Notes: generated from the sequence alone by a model not told the origin. A DNA stretch of 52,267 nucleotides from Miltoncostaeales bacterium (GCA_030829765.1 JAUROO010000094.1:1-52267); one strand, 5' to 3'; positions 41,144 through 49,963 are shown, numbered from the stretch's first letter. Made by a program: numbers and translations.

Positions 41144-42279
41144 GTGAACACGGACCCTATCCCGGCGAACGCGGTCCTGACCGAATCGGTGAACCCCGGC
41201 GCGGCCACCGCGCGGTCCGCCGCGAGGGGTGCGCCACCCACCACGCGGTCCCCCTGCATCACCTCCACGCGCCCGATGGGCTGGCCCTGCGTCACCGGGG
41301 CCATGGCCATCGCCGGGGCGGTCACCCGCAGGCGGATCGGCTCACCAAGGCGCACGGTTGCCGCCAGCGGAACCCGTGGCGCGAGCCCCACGGTCGCGCC
41401 CGGCACCCCCTGCACCTCCAGCGATGCCACGGGCTGGCCGCGTCGCACCACCACCGGCCGCGAGAACTGCCCGAAGCCCCACTCGAGCAGCGCCTTCGCG
41501 TCCCGTGCCCGCGTCTGGCGATCCGGCTCGCCCATCAGCACCGCGTACATGTCGCGGTCGAGCGCCGGCGAGGTGGCATGGGCCACCAGGGTGTACCCGG
41601 CGTCGTCGGTGTGGCCGGTCTTGATGCCGTCCGCCGCCGGCATGATCGCCAGCAGGTCGTTCTGCGACTGCAACCGTCGCGACCCCTCACCACCCGGACC
41701 GGGCAGCGTGACGACGCGACCGCCCACCAGCGACCGCAGCAGGGGCACCTTCATCACCTCGCGCCCGAGCGCGGCCAGGTCGCGCGGTGACGACTCGTGC
41801 CCGGGCTCGTCGAGCCCGTGCGGGTTCGCGAACCGCGTGCGGCTGAGGCCCATGGCGGCGGCGCGTTCGTTCATCCGCTGCACGAACTCGGCCTCGGAAC
41901 CCGACACCGCATAGGCGATGGCGATGGCCGCGTCGTTGCCGCTGCCCACCATGAGGCCGCGGACCAGGTCGCGCATCGTGATGCGCTCACCGGCGCGGAG
42001 ACCCGCCGAGGACTCCCCCACCGCCACGGCGCCCGGCGCCACGGTGACGACGCGGTCGAGATCACCAGACTCGATCGCCACGAGGGCGGTCATCATCTTG
42101 GTGAGGCTGGCCATGGGCCGGGCGGTGTCGGCGGCCCGCTCGGCCAGGACCTCGCCCGTCGGGCCATCCACCAGCAACCACGCCGACCCCGCCGGGGACG
42201 GTGGCCGGTCCGCGGCGAGCGCTGTGGCCGCGGGGGCCATGAGCACGGCTGCAAGGGCCGCCCGGAGGACGCGTCGCAC
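41140..42279 (-). CDS. dacB: D-alanyl-D-alanine carboxypeptidase (PBP5/DacB type)
   Basis: This 379-aa exported protein has a signal peptide (MRRVLRAALAAVLMAPAATA, cleavage after LAA). The three serine-penicillin-recognising motifs are present: S58-x-x-K61 in MASLTKMM, SGN in GLMVGSGNDAA and KTG in ADGIKTGHTDDAGY. The C-terminal beta domain (about 270-375) is typical, but no membrane anchor helix is clear. It trims the last D-Ala from peptidoglycan pentapeptides. GTG 42279 has TACGAT 7 nt upstream, a leaderless arrangement. Confidence 0.94.
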   Translation of the reverse strand: MRRVLRAALAAVLMAPAATALAADRPPSPAGSAWLLVDGPTGEVLAERAADTARPMASLTKMMTALVAIESGDLDRVVTVAPGAVAVGESSAGLRAGERITMRDLVRGLMVGSGNDAAIAIAYAVSGSEAEFVQRMNERAAAMGLSRTRFANPHGLDEPGHESSPRDLAALGREVMKVPLLRSLVGGRVVTLPGPGGEGSRRLQSQNDLLAIMPAADGIKTGHTDDAGYTLVAHATSPALDRDMYAVLMGEPDRQTRARDAKALLEWGFGQFSRPVVVRRGQPVASLEVQGVPGATVGLAPRVPLAATVRLGEPIRLRVTAPAMAMAPVTQGQPIGRVEVMQGDRVVGGAPLAADRAVAAPGFTDSVRTAFAGIGSVFT

Positions 42280-42286
42280 ATGTTCG

Positions 42287-42292
42287 ATCGTA
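42287..42292 (-). promoter_or_regulatory. -10 element of dacB (leaderless)
   Basis: TACGAT on the minus strand lies 7 nt before GTG 42279. It sits in the short region that also precedes the divergent P-type ATPase. Confidence 0.5.
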
Positions 42293-42348
42293 CCAGCGAC
42301 CCCCCTCCGGACGAGGCACGCCGGGCGCGCGGGTGCAACGCTTCAGGG

Positions 42349-44790
42349 GTGGCCACCGACACCGCCGAGACGGTCGTGATCCCCGCGGCAACGGGGCCGC
42401 GCGGGCTGACGGAGGATGAGGCACGCGCCCGCCGGCCCGCGCGCCGGCGGCGTGCCGCCGGCCGGTCGTACGCGAGCATCGTGAGGGCCAACGTCTTCAC
42501 GCTGTTCAACCTGATCCTCGCGACGTTCGCGGTGATCACGCTGTTGTTCGGTGACTGGCGCGATGTGTTCTTCCTCGCGATCCTGGTCATCAACATCTCC
42601 ATCGGCATCGCCCAGGAGGTGCGCGCCAAACGCGCCGTGGCACGGCTGGCCGCGCTGGTGGCGCCGACCGCCCGCGTCATGCGCGATGGCACCGAGCGCC
42701 CCGTGGATGTCGACGACGTCGTGCCCGGCGACCTGGTGCTGATCGGCACAGGCGACCAGCTCATCGCCGACGGCACCCTGCGCGAGGCGGCGGGGCTGGC
42801 GCTGGACGAGGCGGTGCTCACCGGGGAGTCCCGGCCCGTCACCCGCGAGGCCGGGGATCCGGTGCGCGCCGGGGCCTTCTGCGCCGAGGGCTCCGGTGCC
42901 TACGTGGCCGAGGCCGTGGGCGACGACTCATACGCGGGGCACGTCTCCGACATCGCGCGGTCGTTCCGCCACCCGCTCTCGCCCCTGCAGCGCGCGATGA
43001 ACCGTCTGCTCATCGCGATGGTGGCGATCATGATCCCGCTCGGGGCCGTGCTGGCACTTGCCCTCTGGCGCACCAGCCCCGACCTGGAGGAGGCCGTCTC
43101 CACGGCCACGGCGGCCATGGTCACGCTCATCCCCGAGGGGCTCATCCTCCTGGCCAGCATCACCTACGCGGTCAGCACCATCCGCATGTCGAGGCGCGGG
43201 GCACTCGCGCAGCAGCTCTCGGCCATCGAGGCACTGGCGTCGGCCGACATGGTCCTGGTGGACAAGACCGGCACGCTCACCACCGGCGAGGCGCGGCTGG
43301 TGCACCGCCAGCCCGCGGATGACGGCAACCCCGCCGCCCTCGACGACGCCCTGGCCATGTACACGGCCTGCTGGCGCGACCGGGACGAGACGCTCGGCGC
43401 CATCGCCGCCGAGCTGCCGCACGATCCCGTGACTCCCGCCGAGGCCGTCCCCTTCACCTCGCGCCGCCGCTGGGCCGGGGTGCGCCTGGAGGGCCGCACG
43501 CTGGTGCTCGGCGCCCCCGGGGTGGTGAACCCCGGTCCGCTTGCCGATGTGGTCCACAGGGAGTCCGGCCACGGGCGACGGGTGCTGGTGCTCGCCACCG
43601 GCGAGGCCCCCCTCGGTGCCCCGGGCCCGGACGATCCGCCACCCGCCGGCCTGCGCGCCCTGGGGGTGATCGCCCTGGCCGAGACGCTGCAGCCGGGGAT
43701 CAAGGGGGCGATCGAGTTCCTCGGGCGCGAGGGGATCCCCGTGCACGTCGTCTCCGGCGATGCGCCTGCCACGGTCGGCGCCATCGCGGCCGACTGCGGC
43801 ATCCATTCGAGCTCGCCCATCCTCGCCGCGGAGCTTCCCACCGACCCCGCCGCGCTATCCCGCGTGGTCACCGGGGCCGGCATCGTGGGGCGCGCGACGC
43901 CCGACGACAAGGAGCGAATCGTCAGCGCGCTTGCGGATGAGGGCTACAACGTCGCGATGATCGGTGACGGCGTGAACGACGTGCCGGCCCTCAAGCGATC
44001 GCGCATCGCCATCGCCCCCGCCGAGGCCAGCCAGATGGCGCGGGCGGTCGCCGACATCGTGATGGTGCGCGGGGGGTTCGCGTCCCTCGCGCCGATGATC
44101 CTCGAGGGCCGCCAGGCCCTGCGGAACCTGCAGCGGGTCAGCAAGCTGTTCGTGGCGAAGTCGTTCCTGGCCGCGTTCCTCATCCTCACCATCGGGCTGG
44201 TGCCCACCACCTACCCGTTCCTGCCGCGGCACCTGACGCTGCTGTCGTTCCTGACCGTGGGCATCCCCGCGTTCTTCCTGGCCCTCGCCCCCAGCACCGG
44301 CGCATGGAAGGCGCGTGACTACCTGGGGTCCACATTCCGGTTCGCCCTGCCCGCGGGCGTCGCCGCGGGGCTGGGCGTGGTGTCGAGCTACCTCTTCGCC
44401 CTGAACGTGGTGTTCACCGACATCCCGGTCGCGCGCACCGTGGCCGTGACGGCCCTGATGGCCATCGGCCTGTGGCTCGTGCTCATCCTGGAGGTGTCCG
44501 GCGTGAAGCGGAGCGCCTGGGTGATCATCATGTGCATCGCCATGGCCGGCCTGTACCTGATGTTCATCCTGGTCGCGCCGCTCCGCGAGTTCTTCGAGCT
44601 CACCACCATCGGCGCCATCGACGCCGTCGTGGCGCTCTCCGGCGCCGCCATCACGGCCACCGGCCTGTGGATGCTCGACCGCCGGTTCCGCCCGGAGCCC
44701 CTGCGCGGCCCCCTCCCCCGCTGGCTCGCGCGACTCCTGCCAGACTCCTTCCGCGCGGACCCCGACCCCGTGGTGCCGCACGACGACTGA
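42349..44790 (+). CDS. P-type cation-transporting ATPase, CtpE-like
   Basis: This 813-aa protein (from GTG 42349) has the actuator motif LTGESRP, MVTLIPEGLILLASITYAVSTIRMSRRG, the phosphorylation site D305 in MVLVDKTGTLTTGEA, the nucleotide domain and the hinge VAMIGDGVNDVPALKRSRI. About ten membrane helices are present, with four after the hinge region. The PEGLILLAS segment and overall layout resemble mycobacterial CtpE, reported as a calcium uptake ATPase; no heavy-metal CPx motif is present. The start is uncertain: ATG 42280 is also in frame but abuts the divergent dacB start, leaving no room for a ribosome site. Confidence 0.9.
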   Translation: MATDTAETVVIPAATGPRGLTEDEARARRPARRRRAAGRSYASIVRANVFTLFNLILATFAVITLLFGDWRDVFFLAILVINISIGIAQEVRAKRAVARLAALVAPTARVMRDGTERPVDVDDVVPGDLVLIGTGDQLIADGTLREAAGLALDEAVLTGESRPVTREAGDPVRAGAFCAEGSGAYVAEAVGDDSYAGHVSDIARSFRHPLSPLQRAMNRLLIAMVAIMIPLGAVLALALWRTSPDLEEAVSTATAAMVTLIPEGLILLASITYAVSTIRMSRRGALAQQLSAIEALASADMVLVDKTGTLTTGEARLVHRQPADDGNPAALDDALAMYTACWRDRDETLGAIAAELPHDPVTPAEAVPFTSRRRWAGVRLEGRTLVLGAPGVVNPGPLADVVHRESGHGRRVLVLATGEAPLGAPGPDDPPPAGLRALGVIALAETLQPGIKGAIEFLGREGIPVHVVSGDAPATVGAIAADCGIHSSSPILAAELPTDPAALSRVVTGAGIVGRATPDDKERIVSALADEGYNVAMIGDGVNDVPALKRSRIAIAPAEASQMARAVADIVMVRGGFASLAPMILEGRQALRNLQRVSKLFVAKSFLAAFLILTIGLVPTTYPFLPRHLTLLSFLTVGIPAFFLALAPSTGAWKARDYLGSTFRFALPAGVAAGLGVVSSYLFALNVVFTDIPVARTVAVTALMAIGLWLVLILEVSGVKRSAWVIIMCIAMAGLYLMFILVAPLREFFELTTIGAIDAVVALSGAAITATGLWMLDRRFRPEPLRGPLPRWLARLLPDSFRADPDPVVPHDD

Positions 44791-44813
44791 TCGCGGCCAT
44801 GAGCCCCGGGGAG

Positions 44814-45001
44814 GGTGTTACCCCCGGCGATAACCACAGCAGTGCGGCTGGCCCCGGTGTATCGGTTGGCGACAACTCGCCGACGCCGCCGCGTGCGAAC
44901 GGGCTCCGCCCGTGCGCTCACGCGGGTGACCCGCCTGCGGTAGTCGCCAACCGATACACCGGCGCCATCCGCCTCTCGCGCTTTTCGCCAGGGGAAACAC
45001 C
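44814..45001. repeat. 188-nt near-palindrome (nested inverted repeats) between converging genes
   Basis: The inner arms CCGGTGTATCGGTTGGCGAC (44854-44873) and its exact complement (44943-44962) are 20 bp and perfect. The outer arms (44814-44833 and 44982-45001) match at 17 of 20 positions, starting GGTGTT and ending AACACC. The centre ACGGGC-TCC-GCCCGT (44899-44913) makes a tip hairpin, flanked by GCGTG/CACGC. It lies between the ends of the P-type ATPase and the TIG-domain gene. It could be a MITE-like element, a repeat family member or a very large bidirectional terminator. No clear target-site duplication is seen. Confidence 0.85.
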
Positions 45002-45038
45002 GAACCCATCGGCTGCGCGCCACGGTTCGGGGCGGGGG

Positions 45039-46259
45039 CTACTCCGCGCGGAAGGATGCTCCGGTCAGCGCGCCCGACGGGTCGCGGCGCACGATGCGCA
45101 GGGTGAGGGCGTCGCGGTTGCGGCGGGTCATGCGGGCGCGGATGGCGATGTCGTCGCCGGCGGACAGGTTCAGGACGGCGGCGTAGGTGGTGCGCCGCAG
45201 GGCGCGGGTGCCGAGCGACGACCGGCGTGACATCGGCACGCGGGCACCGGTGGGGGACTCGTAGAAGACCGAATAGCGGCCGGCGTCATTGACCTGTATG
45301 CGGTCGGTGGTGGTGATGGCGCGTCCGTAGCGGCGAAGGCGTGATGACGAGGCCATGCGGGTCGCGACCGGGCGACGCGTGGCGACGGCGACCGGCGCGG
45401 CGACTGCCGGCGTGCCGGCATCGGGGGTGGCGACCGGAGCCGGCACCTCGTACCGGAAGCCGCTGGCAAGCGCGGTCGTGCCGCCGCCGGTGGTGACCGC
45501 CACGTCCACGTCACCCGCGGCGGCTCCGGCGGGGGAGACCGCGGTGATCTGGGTGGCGGAGTCCACGGTGGATGATGTCGCCGCGGTGCCGGCGAAGGTG
45601 ACCGCGGTGGCGCCGGTGAAGCCGGTGCCGGTGATGGTCACGGTCGTGCCGCCGGCGGTGGTGCCGCGGTCAGGGGCGAGCGTCGAGACGGTGGGCGCGG
45701 TGATCGCGGTGCCGGTGATGCGGAACTTTGCGAAGTACGTGCTCGTGAAGCCGGTCTTGCTCGCACCGTTCAGGTACCAGGTGCCGGCGGCGATGGTCCA
45801 CGGGCTGGGGGTGCCGGGGTTGCCCATGCGGATCCACACACTCTGGCCGGCGGGGAGATCGCGCCACTTCGCCCAGTACGAGCCCGCGCCCGGTACTGCG
45901 ACCGATCCGGTGAACGCCACGCGGCTCCGGCCGCTGTCCGCGGCGATGGAGTCGTAGGACAGCGTGCCCAGCAGATCGCCCGCCCCGGTGGGCGCGGTCG
46001 GGTGGTTGCCGTAGATGTCCACGGATGAACCCGTGATGGCGGCCGATGTGGTGCTGCCGACCAGGATCGAGAAGCCATCCACATGCGCCGGCCCGGTCGA
46101 CGTGAAGCCGAGGGCGAAGTAGGACGAGCTGAAGTTCCAGTTATCGAACGACGAGGTGCCGGTGTCCGCCAGCGTGGCCGCCCCGCCGAGGGCCGGAATG
46201 GCGGCGGCGGTGCCTGCGCAGAGGGTGGCGATACGGATACGGGACGCGGCGCTGGGCAT
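45039..46259 (-). CDS. Secreted protein with choice-of-anchor-like domain and IPT/TIG domain
   Basis: This 406-aa exported protein starts MPSAASRIRIATLCAGTAAA (signal peptide). A beta-sandwich domain at about 35-195 (SSFDNWNFSSSYFALGFTS, VDGFSILVGSTTSAAITG, VWIRMGNPGTPSPWTIAAGTWYL) fits choice-of-anchor R-type domains. An IPT/TIG domain follows at about 200-285 (VSTLAPDRGTTAGGTTVTITGTGFTG, GTAATSSTVDSATQITAVSP), then a linker and a C-terminal beta domain with basic residues. No sorting signal or anchor helix is visible. It may act in adhesion or as a surface structural protein. It is divergent from the ABC importer operon. Confidence 0.8.
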   Translation of the reverse strand: MPSAASRIRIATLCAGTAAAIPALGGAATLADTGTSSFDNWNFSSSYFALGFTSTGPAHVDGFSILVGSTTSAAITGSSVDIYGNHPTAPTGAGDLLGTLSYDSIAADSGRSRVAFTGSVAVPGAGSYWAKWRDLPAGQSVWIRMGNPGTPSPWTIAAGTWYLNGASKTGFTSTYFAKFRITGTAITAPTVSTLAPDRGTTAGGTTVTITGTGFTGATAVTFAGTAATSSTVDSATQITAVSPAGAAAGDVDVAVTTGGGTTALASGFRYEVPAPVATPDAGTPAVAAPVAVATRRPVATRMASSSRLRRYGRAITTTDRIQVNDAGRYSVFYESPTGARVPMSRRSSLGTRALRRTTYAAVLNLSAGDDIAIRARMTRRNRDALTLRIVRRDPSGALTGASFRAE

Positions 46260-46370
46260 GGGTGGACTCGCAGGATCGGGGAGCGGTGGAGGCACGAAAG
46301 TAATCCACGACCCGCGTGGCGCCCAAGCCCTCCGGAGCGGTGTGGGGTTACCCTCAACGAAGAAGAATCT

Positions 46371-46400
46371 TTGATTACTCGCATAAGGAATGCTTAGATT
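46371..46400 (+). promoter_or_regulatory. Promoter of the ABC importer operon (leaderless)
   Basis: TTGATT (46371-46376), an 18-nt spacer and TAGATT (46395-46400) are followed by 7 nt and ATG 46408. The stretch 46360-46402 is markedly AT-rich against the 70% GC background. This favours ATG 46408 over ATG 46390, which would overlap the -10. Confidence 0.6.
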
Positions 46401-46407
46401 GAATGCG

Positions 46408-47244
46408 ATGCGTGAACGACCCGGATCCCGCCGCGGTGGCCACGACGCGGATGCGCCCGCCATCCGGGTGGATGGTGCGTGCAAGACCTATGAGGGCGGT
46501 GACCGTCCGGCGCTCCTGCCCACCTCCTTCACCGTGGAGCGTGGGGAATTCGTGAGCCTCGTGGGGCCGAGCGGGTGCGGCAAGTCGACACTTCTCGGCA
46601 TGATCGCCGGGCTGCTGCGCCCCGATGCCGGGTTCGTGGAGGCCCTGGGCCGCCCCGTCGAGGGGCCGGGGGAGGGGCGCGCCATGGTGTTCCAGGACGC
46701 CGCGCTGTTCCCGTGGCTCACCGTGCTGGGCAACGTGGAGTATGGGCTGCGCGCGCATGGCGTGGCCCGGGCCGAGCGGCGCGAGCGCGCCCTCGAGGCG
46801 GTGCGGCTGGTGCACCTGGACCACGTGGTGGACCGGCACCCGCATGAGCTCTCGGGCGGCATGCGCCAGCGCGCCTCCATCGCGCGTGCGCTGGTGATGC
46901 GCCCGGAGATCCTGCTGATGGATGAGCCCTTCAGCGCCCTGGACGCCCAGACGCGCACGATCCTGTCGGACGAGCTGCAGCGGATCTGGCTGGAGACGCG
47001 GCCCACCGTGGTGTTCGTGACGCACAACCTCATCGAGGCGGCCTTCCTGTCGGACACGGTGCACCTGCTCTCGTCGGGGCCCGGTCGGATCGTGCGCACC
47101 TACGACATCGACATCCCGCGGCCGCGGGACGAGGCCGACCCGGCCCTGCTCGATCTGCGCCACGACATGCTCGAGCGCCTGCGCGCCGAGGTGGACGACG
47201 CCGCCGAGCGGCGCGCCCAGGTAGCCGAGGTCGTCGCCCTGTGA
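46408..47244 (+). CDS. ABC transporter ATP-binding protein, nitrate/sulfonate/taurine type
   Basis: This 278-aa ATPase has Walker A LVGPSGCGKSTLLGMIAGLL, Q-loop VFQDAALFPWLTVLGNVEYGL, signature HELSGGMRQRASIARAL, Walker B ILLMDEPFSALDAQTR and switch VFVTHNLIEAAFLSDTVHLLS. The Q-loop and the GRIVRTYDIDIPRPRD stretch are characteristic of the SsuB/TauB/NrtD group. The ligand is set by the binding protein encoded two genes on. The stop overlaps the permease GTG (GTGA). Confidence 0.92.
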   Translation: MRERPGSRRGGHDADAPAIRVDGACKTYEGGDRPALLPTSFTVERGEFVSLVGPSGCGKSTLLGMIAGLLRPDAGFVEALGRPVEGPGEGRAMVFQDAALFPWLTVLGNVEYGLRAHGVARAERRERALEAVRLVHLDHVVDRHPHELSGGMRQRASIARALVMRPEILLMDEPFSALDAQTRTILSDELQRIWLETRPTVVFVTHNLIEAAFLSDTVHLLSSGPGRIVRTYDIDIPRPRDEADPALLDLRHDMLERLRAEVDDAAERRAQVAEVVAL

Positions 47245-48080
47245 GCACCGCGGCAGGGGGTGCGGGCGCCGCGGGTGGCCGCGCGGTCCGGGCCTCGCGG
47301 GGAGCCCGGGCGGCGGCGATCGGGTTCCTGCGCCGCAGTTGGTTCGTGCTGCTCATCCTGCTGGTGTGGTGGCTGGTCACTGCCGCCGGGTGGGTGGACC
47401 CCTACAAGCTGCCCTCCCCCGGCGATGTACTCGGCACCCTCGGCACGCTGCTCACCGAGCGCGCGCTGCTGGTGGATCTCGGGGCAACGCTCCTCCGGCT
47501 GGTGGAGGGGTGGGCGATCGGCGTCGTCGCGGGGGTGCTGCTGGGCATCCTCACGGGTGGGTCACGGGTGCTGGAGGACGGCATCCGTCCGGTGATCGCC
47601 GGCCTGCAGGCCGTGCCGACCATCGCCTTCCTGCCGCTCGCCATCCTCTGGTTCGGCTTCAACGGCACCGCCGTGCTCGCCATCACCGCCTTCGGCACGT
47701 TCAAGCCCATGGCGCTCGCCACCTACGGCGCGATGCACCAGATATCGCCCACGCTGCTGATGGCGGGGCGCGCGCTGGGCGCGCGCGGACTGTTCCTGCA
47801 GCGCACCCTGGTGTTCCCGGCCATCGTCCCGAGCCTCGTGACGGGTCTGAAGATGGGGTGGTCGTTCGCGTGGCGGGCGCTGATGGCGGCCGAGATCGTG
47901 GTGACAGGCGCAGCCGGGCTGGGTGGCGTGCTGGAACTGGGCCGCGAGATCGGGGCCATCGACGTGGTGATGGCGGTGATCCTCGTGATCCTGGTGGTGG
48001 GCATCGCCACCGAGCAGCTGGTGTTCGCGCGCCTCGAGCGCTGGGTGAACCGGCGGTGGGGCCTGGTGGGTGCGCGCTAG
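47241..48080 (+). CDS. ABC transporter permease, nitrate/sulfonate/taurine type
   Basis: This 279-aa protein has six or so helices and the SsuC/TauC-type cytoplasmic loop: QAVPTIAFLPLAILWFG, AITAFGTFKPMALATYGAM, ISPTLLMAGRALGARGLFLQRTLVFPAIVPSLVTGLKMGWSFAWRALMAAEIV (in parts) and ATEQLVFARLERWVNRRWG at the end. It forms the channel with the ATPase encoded just before it. It overlaps the next gene by 11 nt. Confidence 0.92.
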   Translation: MSTAAGGAGAAGGRAVRASRGARAAAIGFLRRSWFVLLILLVWWLVTAAGWVDPYKLPSPGDVLGTLGTLLTERALLVDLGATLLRLVEGWAIGVVAGVLLGILTGGSRVLEDGIRPVIAGLQAVPTIAFLPLAILWFGFNGTAVLAITAFGTFKPMALATYGAMHQISPTLLMAGRALGARGLFLQRTLVFPAIVPSLVTGLKMGWSFAWRALMAAEIVVTGAAGLGGVLELGREIGAIDVVMAVILVILVVGIATEQLVFARLERWVNRRWGLVGAR

Positions 48081-49041
48081 GTTCACCGCTGCCATGGCTG
48101 CCGTGGCGGTCCTCGCCACCGCGGTCGCCGGATGCGGGGGCGAGGCGCCCGACGCGGTGCGCGTGGGCTTGATGCCCACCATCACCCACGGCCCGGCCCT
48201 GATCGCGTTGGAGGACGAGTTCACCCCGGGGCTCGCCGGCCTTCCCGTGGACGAGCAGGTCTTCGCCAGCGGGCCCGAGGAGGTCAGCGCGCTCCTCAGC
48301 GGATCGCTGGATGCCGCGTACATCGGCCCCGGTCCCTACGTGCTTGCGGAGGGCAGGGCCCCCGGCCGCCTGCGCCTGCTCGCGGGCGTCGTGAACGGCG
48401 GGCAGGCGTTCGTGGCCCGGCCGGGCACCGGCATCGTGGATGCCCGCGACCTCGCCGGGCGGCGCGTGGCGGTGCCCGCGCACGGCAACACGCAGGACCT
48501 GACCTTGCGCCTGCTGCTCGACCGGGCCGGACTCCGGGCGTCCGATCAGGGCGGCGACGTGGAGGTGGTGCCGGTGAAGAACGCAGCGCTGGTGGAGGCA
48601 TTCCGACAGGGGGTCGTGGACGCCGCGCTCGCGCCCGCGCCCTTCGGCGAACTGCTCACGGCCCGCGGCCTGGCAGCGCCGGTACCCGCCATGGACCGGA
48701 CGATCGCGGAATGGGAGATCCCGGCGACAGTGCTGGTGGCGACCGAGGAGTTCGCGCGGGCGAACCCCGCGGCCACGCTTGCACTGGTCCGCGCGAGCGC
48801 CCGGGCGGTGGCCCGGGCCGATGCCGCGCCGCGCGCGGTGGCGCGGGCGTTCAACGACCTGCTGGATGAATCGACCGGAACGCGCCTGGATGGCGGGGTG
48901 CTGCTCAAGGCGCTGGACGGCACCCACGCCTCCACGGCCGTCGCACGCGGCGCCATGGCGCGGATGGTGCGGGCAGCCGAGGGCGCGGGGTATGCCGGGG
49001 GCCCCGTGGCGCCCGCGGCGCTGGTTCCGCGAGCGGGGTGA
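48070..49041 (+). CDS. ABC transporter substrate-binding lipoprotein (SsuA/NMT1-like)
   Basis: This 323-aa protein has a signal peptide with lipobox AVAGC (lipidated Cys near residue 22). The body has the SsuA/TauA/NMT1 pattern: VRVGLMPTITHGPALIAL, VDEQVFASGPEEVSALLSGSLDAAYIGPGPYVLA, GIVDARDLAGRRVAVPAHGNTQD and VVDAALAPAPFGELL. Likely ligands are sulfonates, nitrate or pyrimidine precursors; no metabolic gene nearby decides between them. GTG 48070 lies inside the permease gene end. Lgt, encoded in this window, would lipidate it. Confidence 0.9.
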   Translation: MRARFTAAMAAVAVLATAVAGCGGEAPDAVRVGLMPTITHGPALIALEDEFTPGLAGLPVDEQVFASGPEEVSALLSGSLDAAYIGPGPYVLAEGRAPGRLRLLAGVVNGGQAFVARPGTGIVDARDLAGRRVAVPAHGNTQDLTLRLLLDRAGLRASDQGGDVEVVPVKNAALVEAFRQGVVDAALAPAPFGELLTARGLAAPVPAMDRTIAEWEIPATVLVATEEFARANPAATLALVRASARAVARADAAPRAVARAFNDLLDESTGTRLDGGVLLKALDGTHASTAVARGAMARMVRAAEGAGYAGGPVAPAALVPRAG

Positions 49042-49114
49042 CGCGGCGCGGGAGGAGTCGGCACGCGCGCGTGGAAACGACAGGCGCACCGGCACACTTC
49101 CTGGAGGGCATGAG

Positions 49115-49963
49115 ATGACGCGTCAGGCGCGCGTTCTGGCGATGGCGAACCAAAAGGGCGGGGTCGCGAAGACGACCTCGTCGCTGAGCCTTGCCGCCGC
49201 CCTCCACGAGAAGGGGCAGCGGGTGCTGGTGGTCGACCTCGACCCGCAGAGCAACCTCTCGATGAGCCAGGGCATCGACGTCGAGAACCTCCGCGATGGC
49301 ATGTACGACGTCCTCGTGAAGTCGCTGCCCATTGCGGACATCGTGCAGGTGCGCGAGATCGACATCGCGCCCGCCGGCATCGAACTCGCGAGCGCGGAGC
49401 TGTCGCTGTCGTCAATGATCGGCCGCGAGCGCGCACTTCAGCGCGCGCTCGAGCCGGTGCGCTCACAGTACGACTACATCATCCTCGACACCCCGCCGTC
49501 GCTCGGGCTGCTCACCATCAACGCGATGGTGGCCGCACAGGGAGTGATCGTCCCCGTGCAGTGCGAGTACCTGTCGCTGCGCGGGCTCGCCCAACTCACC
49601 CACACGCTCGAGCAGGTGCGCGAACACCTGAACCCCGAGGTGCACATCTTCGGGATCCTTCCGACCATGTACGACGGCCGCACCATGCACTGCCGCGAGG
49701 CCGTGGACGTGCTGATGGACAACTTCGGGGACACCGTCTTCCGCACGCGCGTGGGCAAGACCGTGCGATTCGCCGAGGCCCCCGTGCAGGGTCGCAGCAT
49801 CCTCTCGTTTGACCCCAGTGGGCAGGCGGCGCGGTGGTACCGGCAGATGGCGCGCGAGGTCCTGGAGCGCGATGGGAAGTGGACCGATGAGCTCGAGCGC
49901 ATGCGGCGTCCGGTGCGCGAGGTGAGGCCGCAGTCCGGGCCAGGCCTTAGACTGGCCTCGTGA
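49115..49963 (+). CDS. parA: ParA/MinD-family ATPase
   Basis: This 282-aa protein has the deviant Walker A MANQKGGVAKTTSS with signature lysines K14 and K19, then VLVVDLDPQSNLS (Walker A'), YIILDTPPSLGLLTINAM (Walker B) and VPVQCEYLSLRGLAQL. It has no N-terminal DNA-binding domain and no C-terminal MinD amphipathic helix. The group is chromosomal ParA/Soj: ATP-dependent dimers that bind DNA non-specifically and position cargo. No parB gene follows. Instead its stop overlaps the start of an ftsZ homologue (GTGA), so its cargo or effect may concern that protein. ATG 49115 has GGAGGG upstream. Confidence 0.92.
   Translation: MTRQARVLAMANQKGGVAKTTSSLSLAAALHEKGQRVLVVDLDPQSNLSMSQGIDVENLRDGMYDVLVKSLPIADIVQVREIDIAPAGIELASAELSLSSMIGRERALQRALEPVRSQYDYIILDTPPSLGLLTINAMVAAQGVIVPVQCEYLSLRGLAQLTHTLEQVREHLNPEVHIFGILPTMYDGRTMHCREAVDVLMDNFGDTVFRTRVGKTVRFAEAPVQGRSILSFDPSGQAARWYRQMAREVLERDGKWTDELERMRRPVREVRPQSGPGLRLAS

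Noticed and set aside
42280..42348. ATG 42280 as start of the P-type ATPase
   Set aside because: It abuts the divergent dacB start, has no ribosome site or leaderless -10, and adds residues unlike other P-type ATPases. It is not fully excluded.
44388..45023. Long reading frame on the minus strand across the ATPase end and palindrome
   Set aside because: It is the shadow of the P-type ATPase and runs through the inverted repeat. It has no ribosome site and no recognisable protein.
46390..46392. ATG 46390 as start of the ABC ATPase
   Set aside because: It overlaps the likely -10 element, while ATG 46408 lies at the leaderless distance from it.
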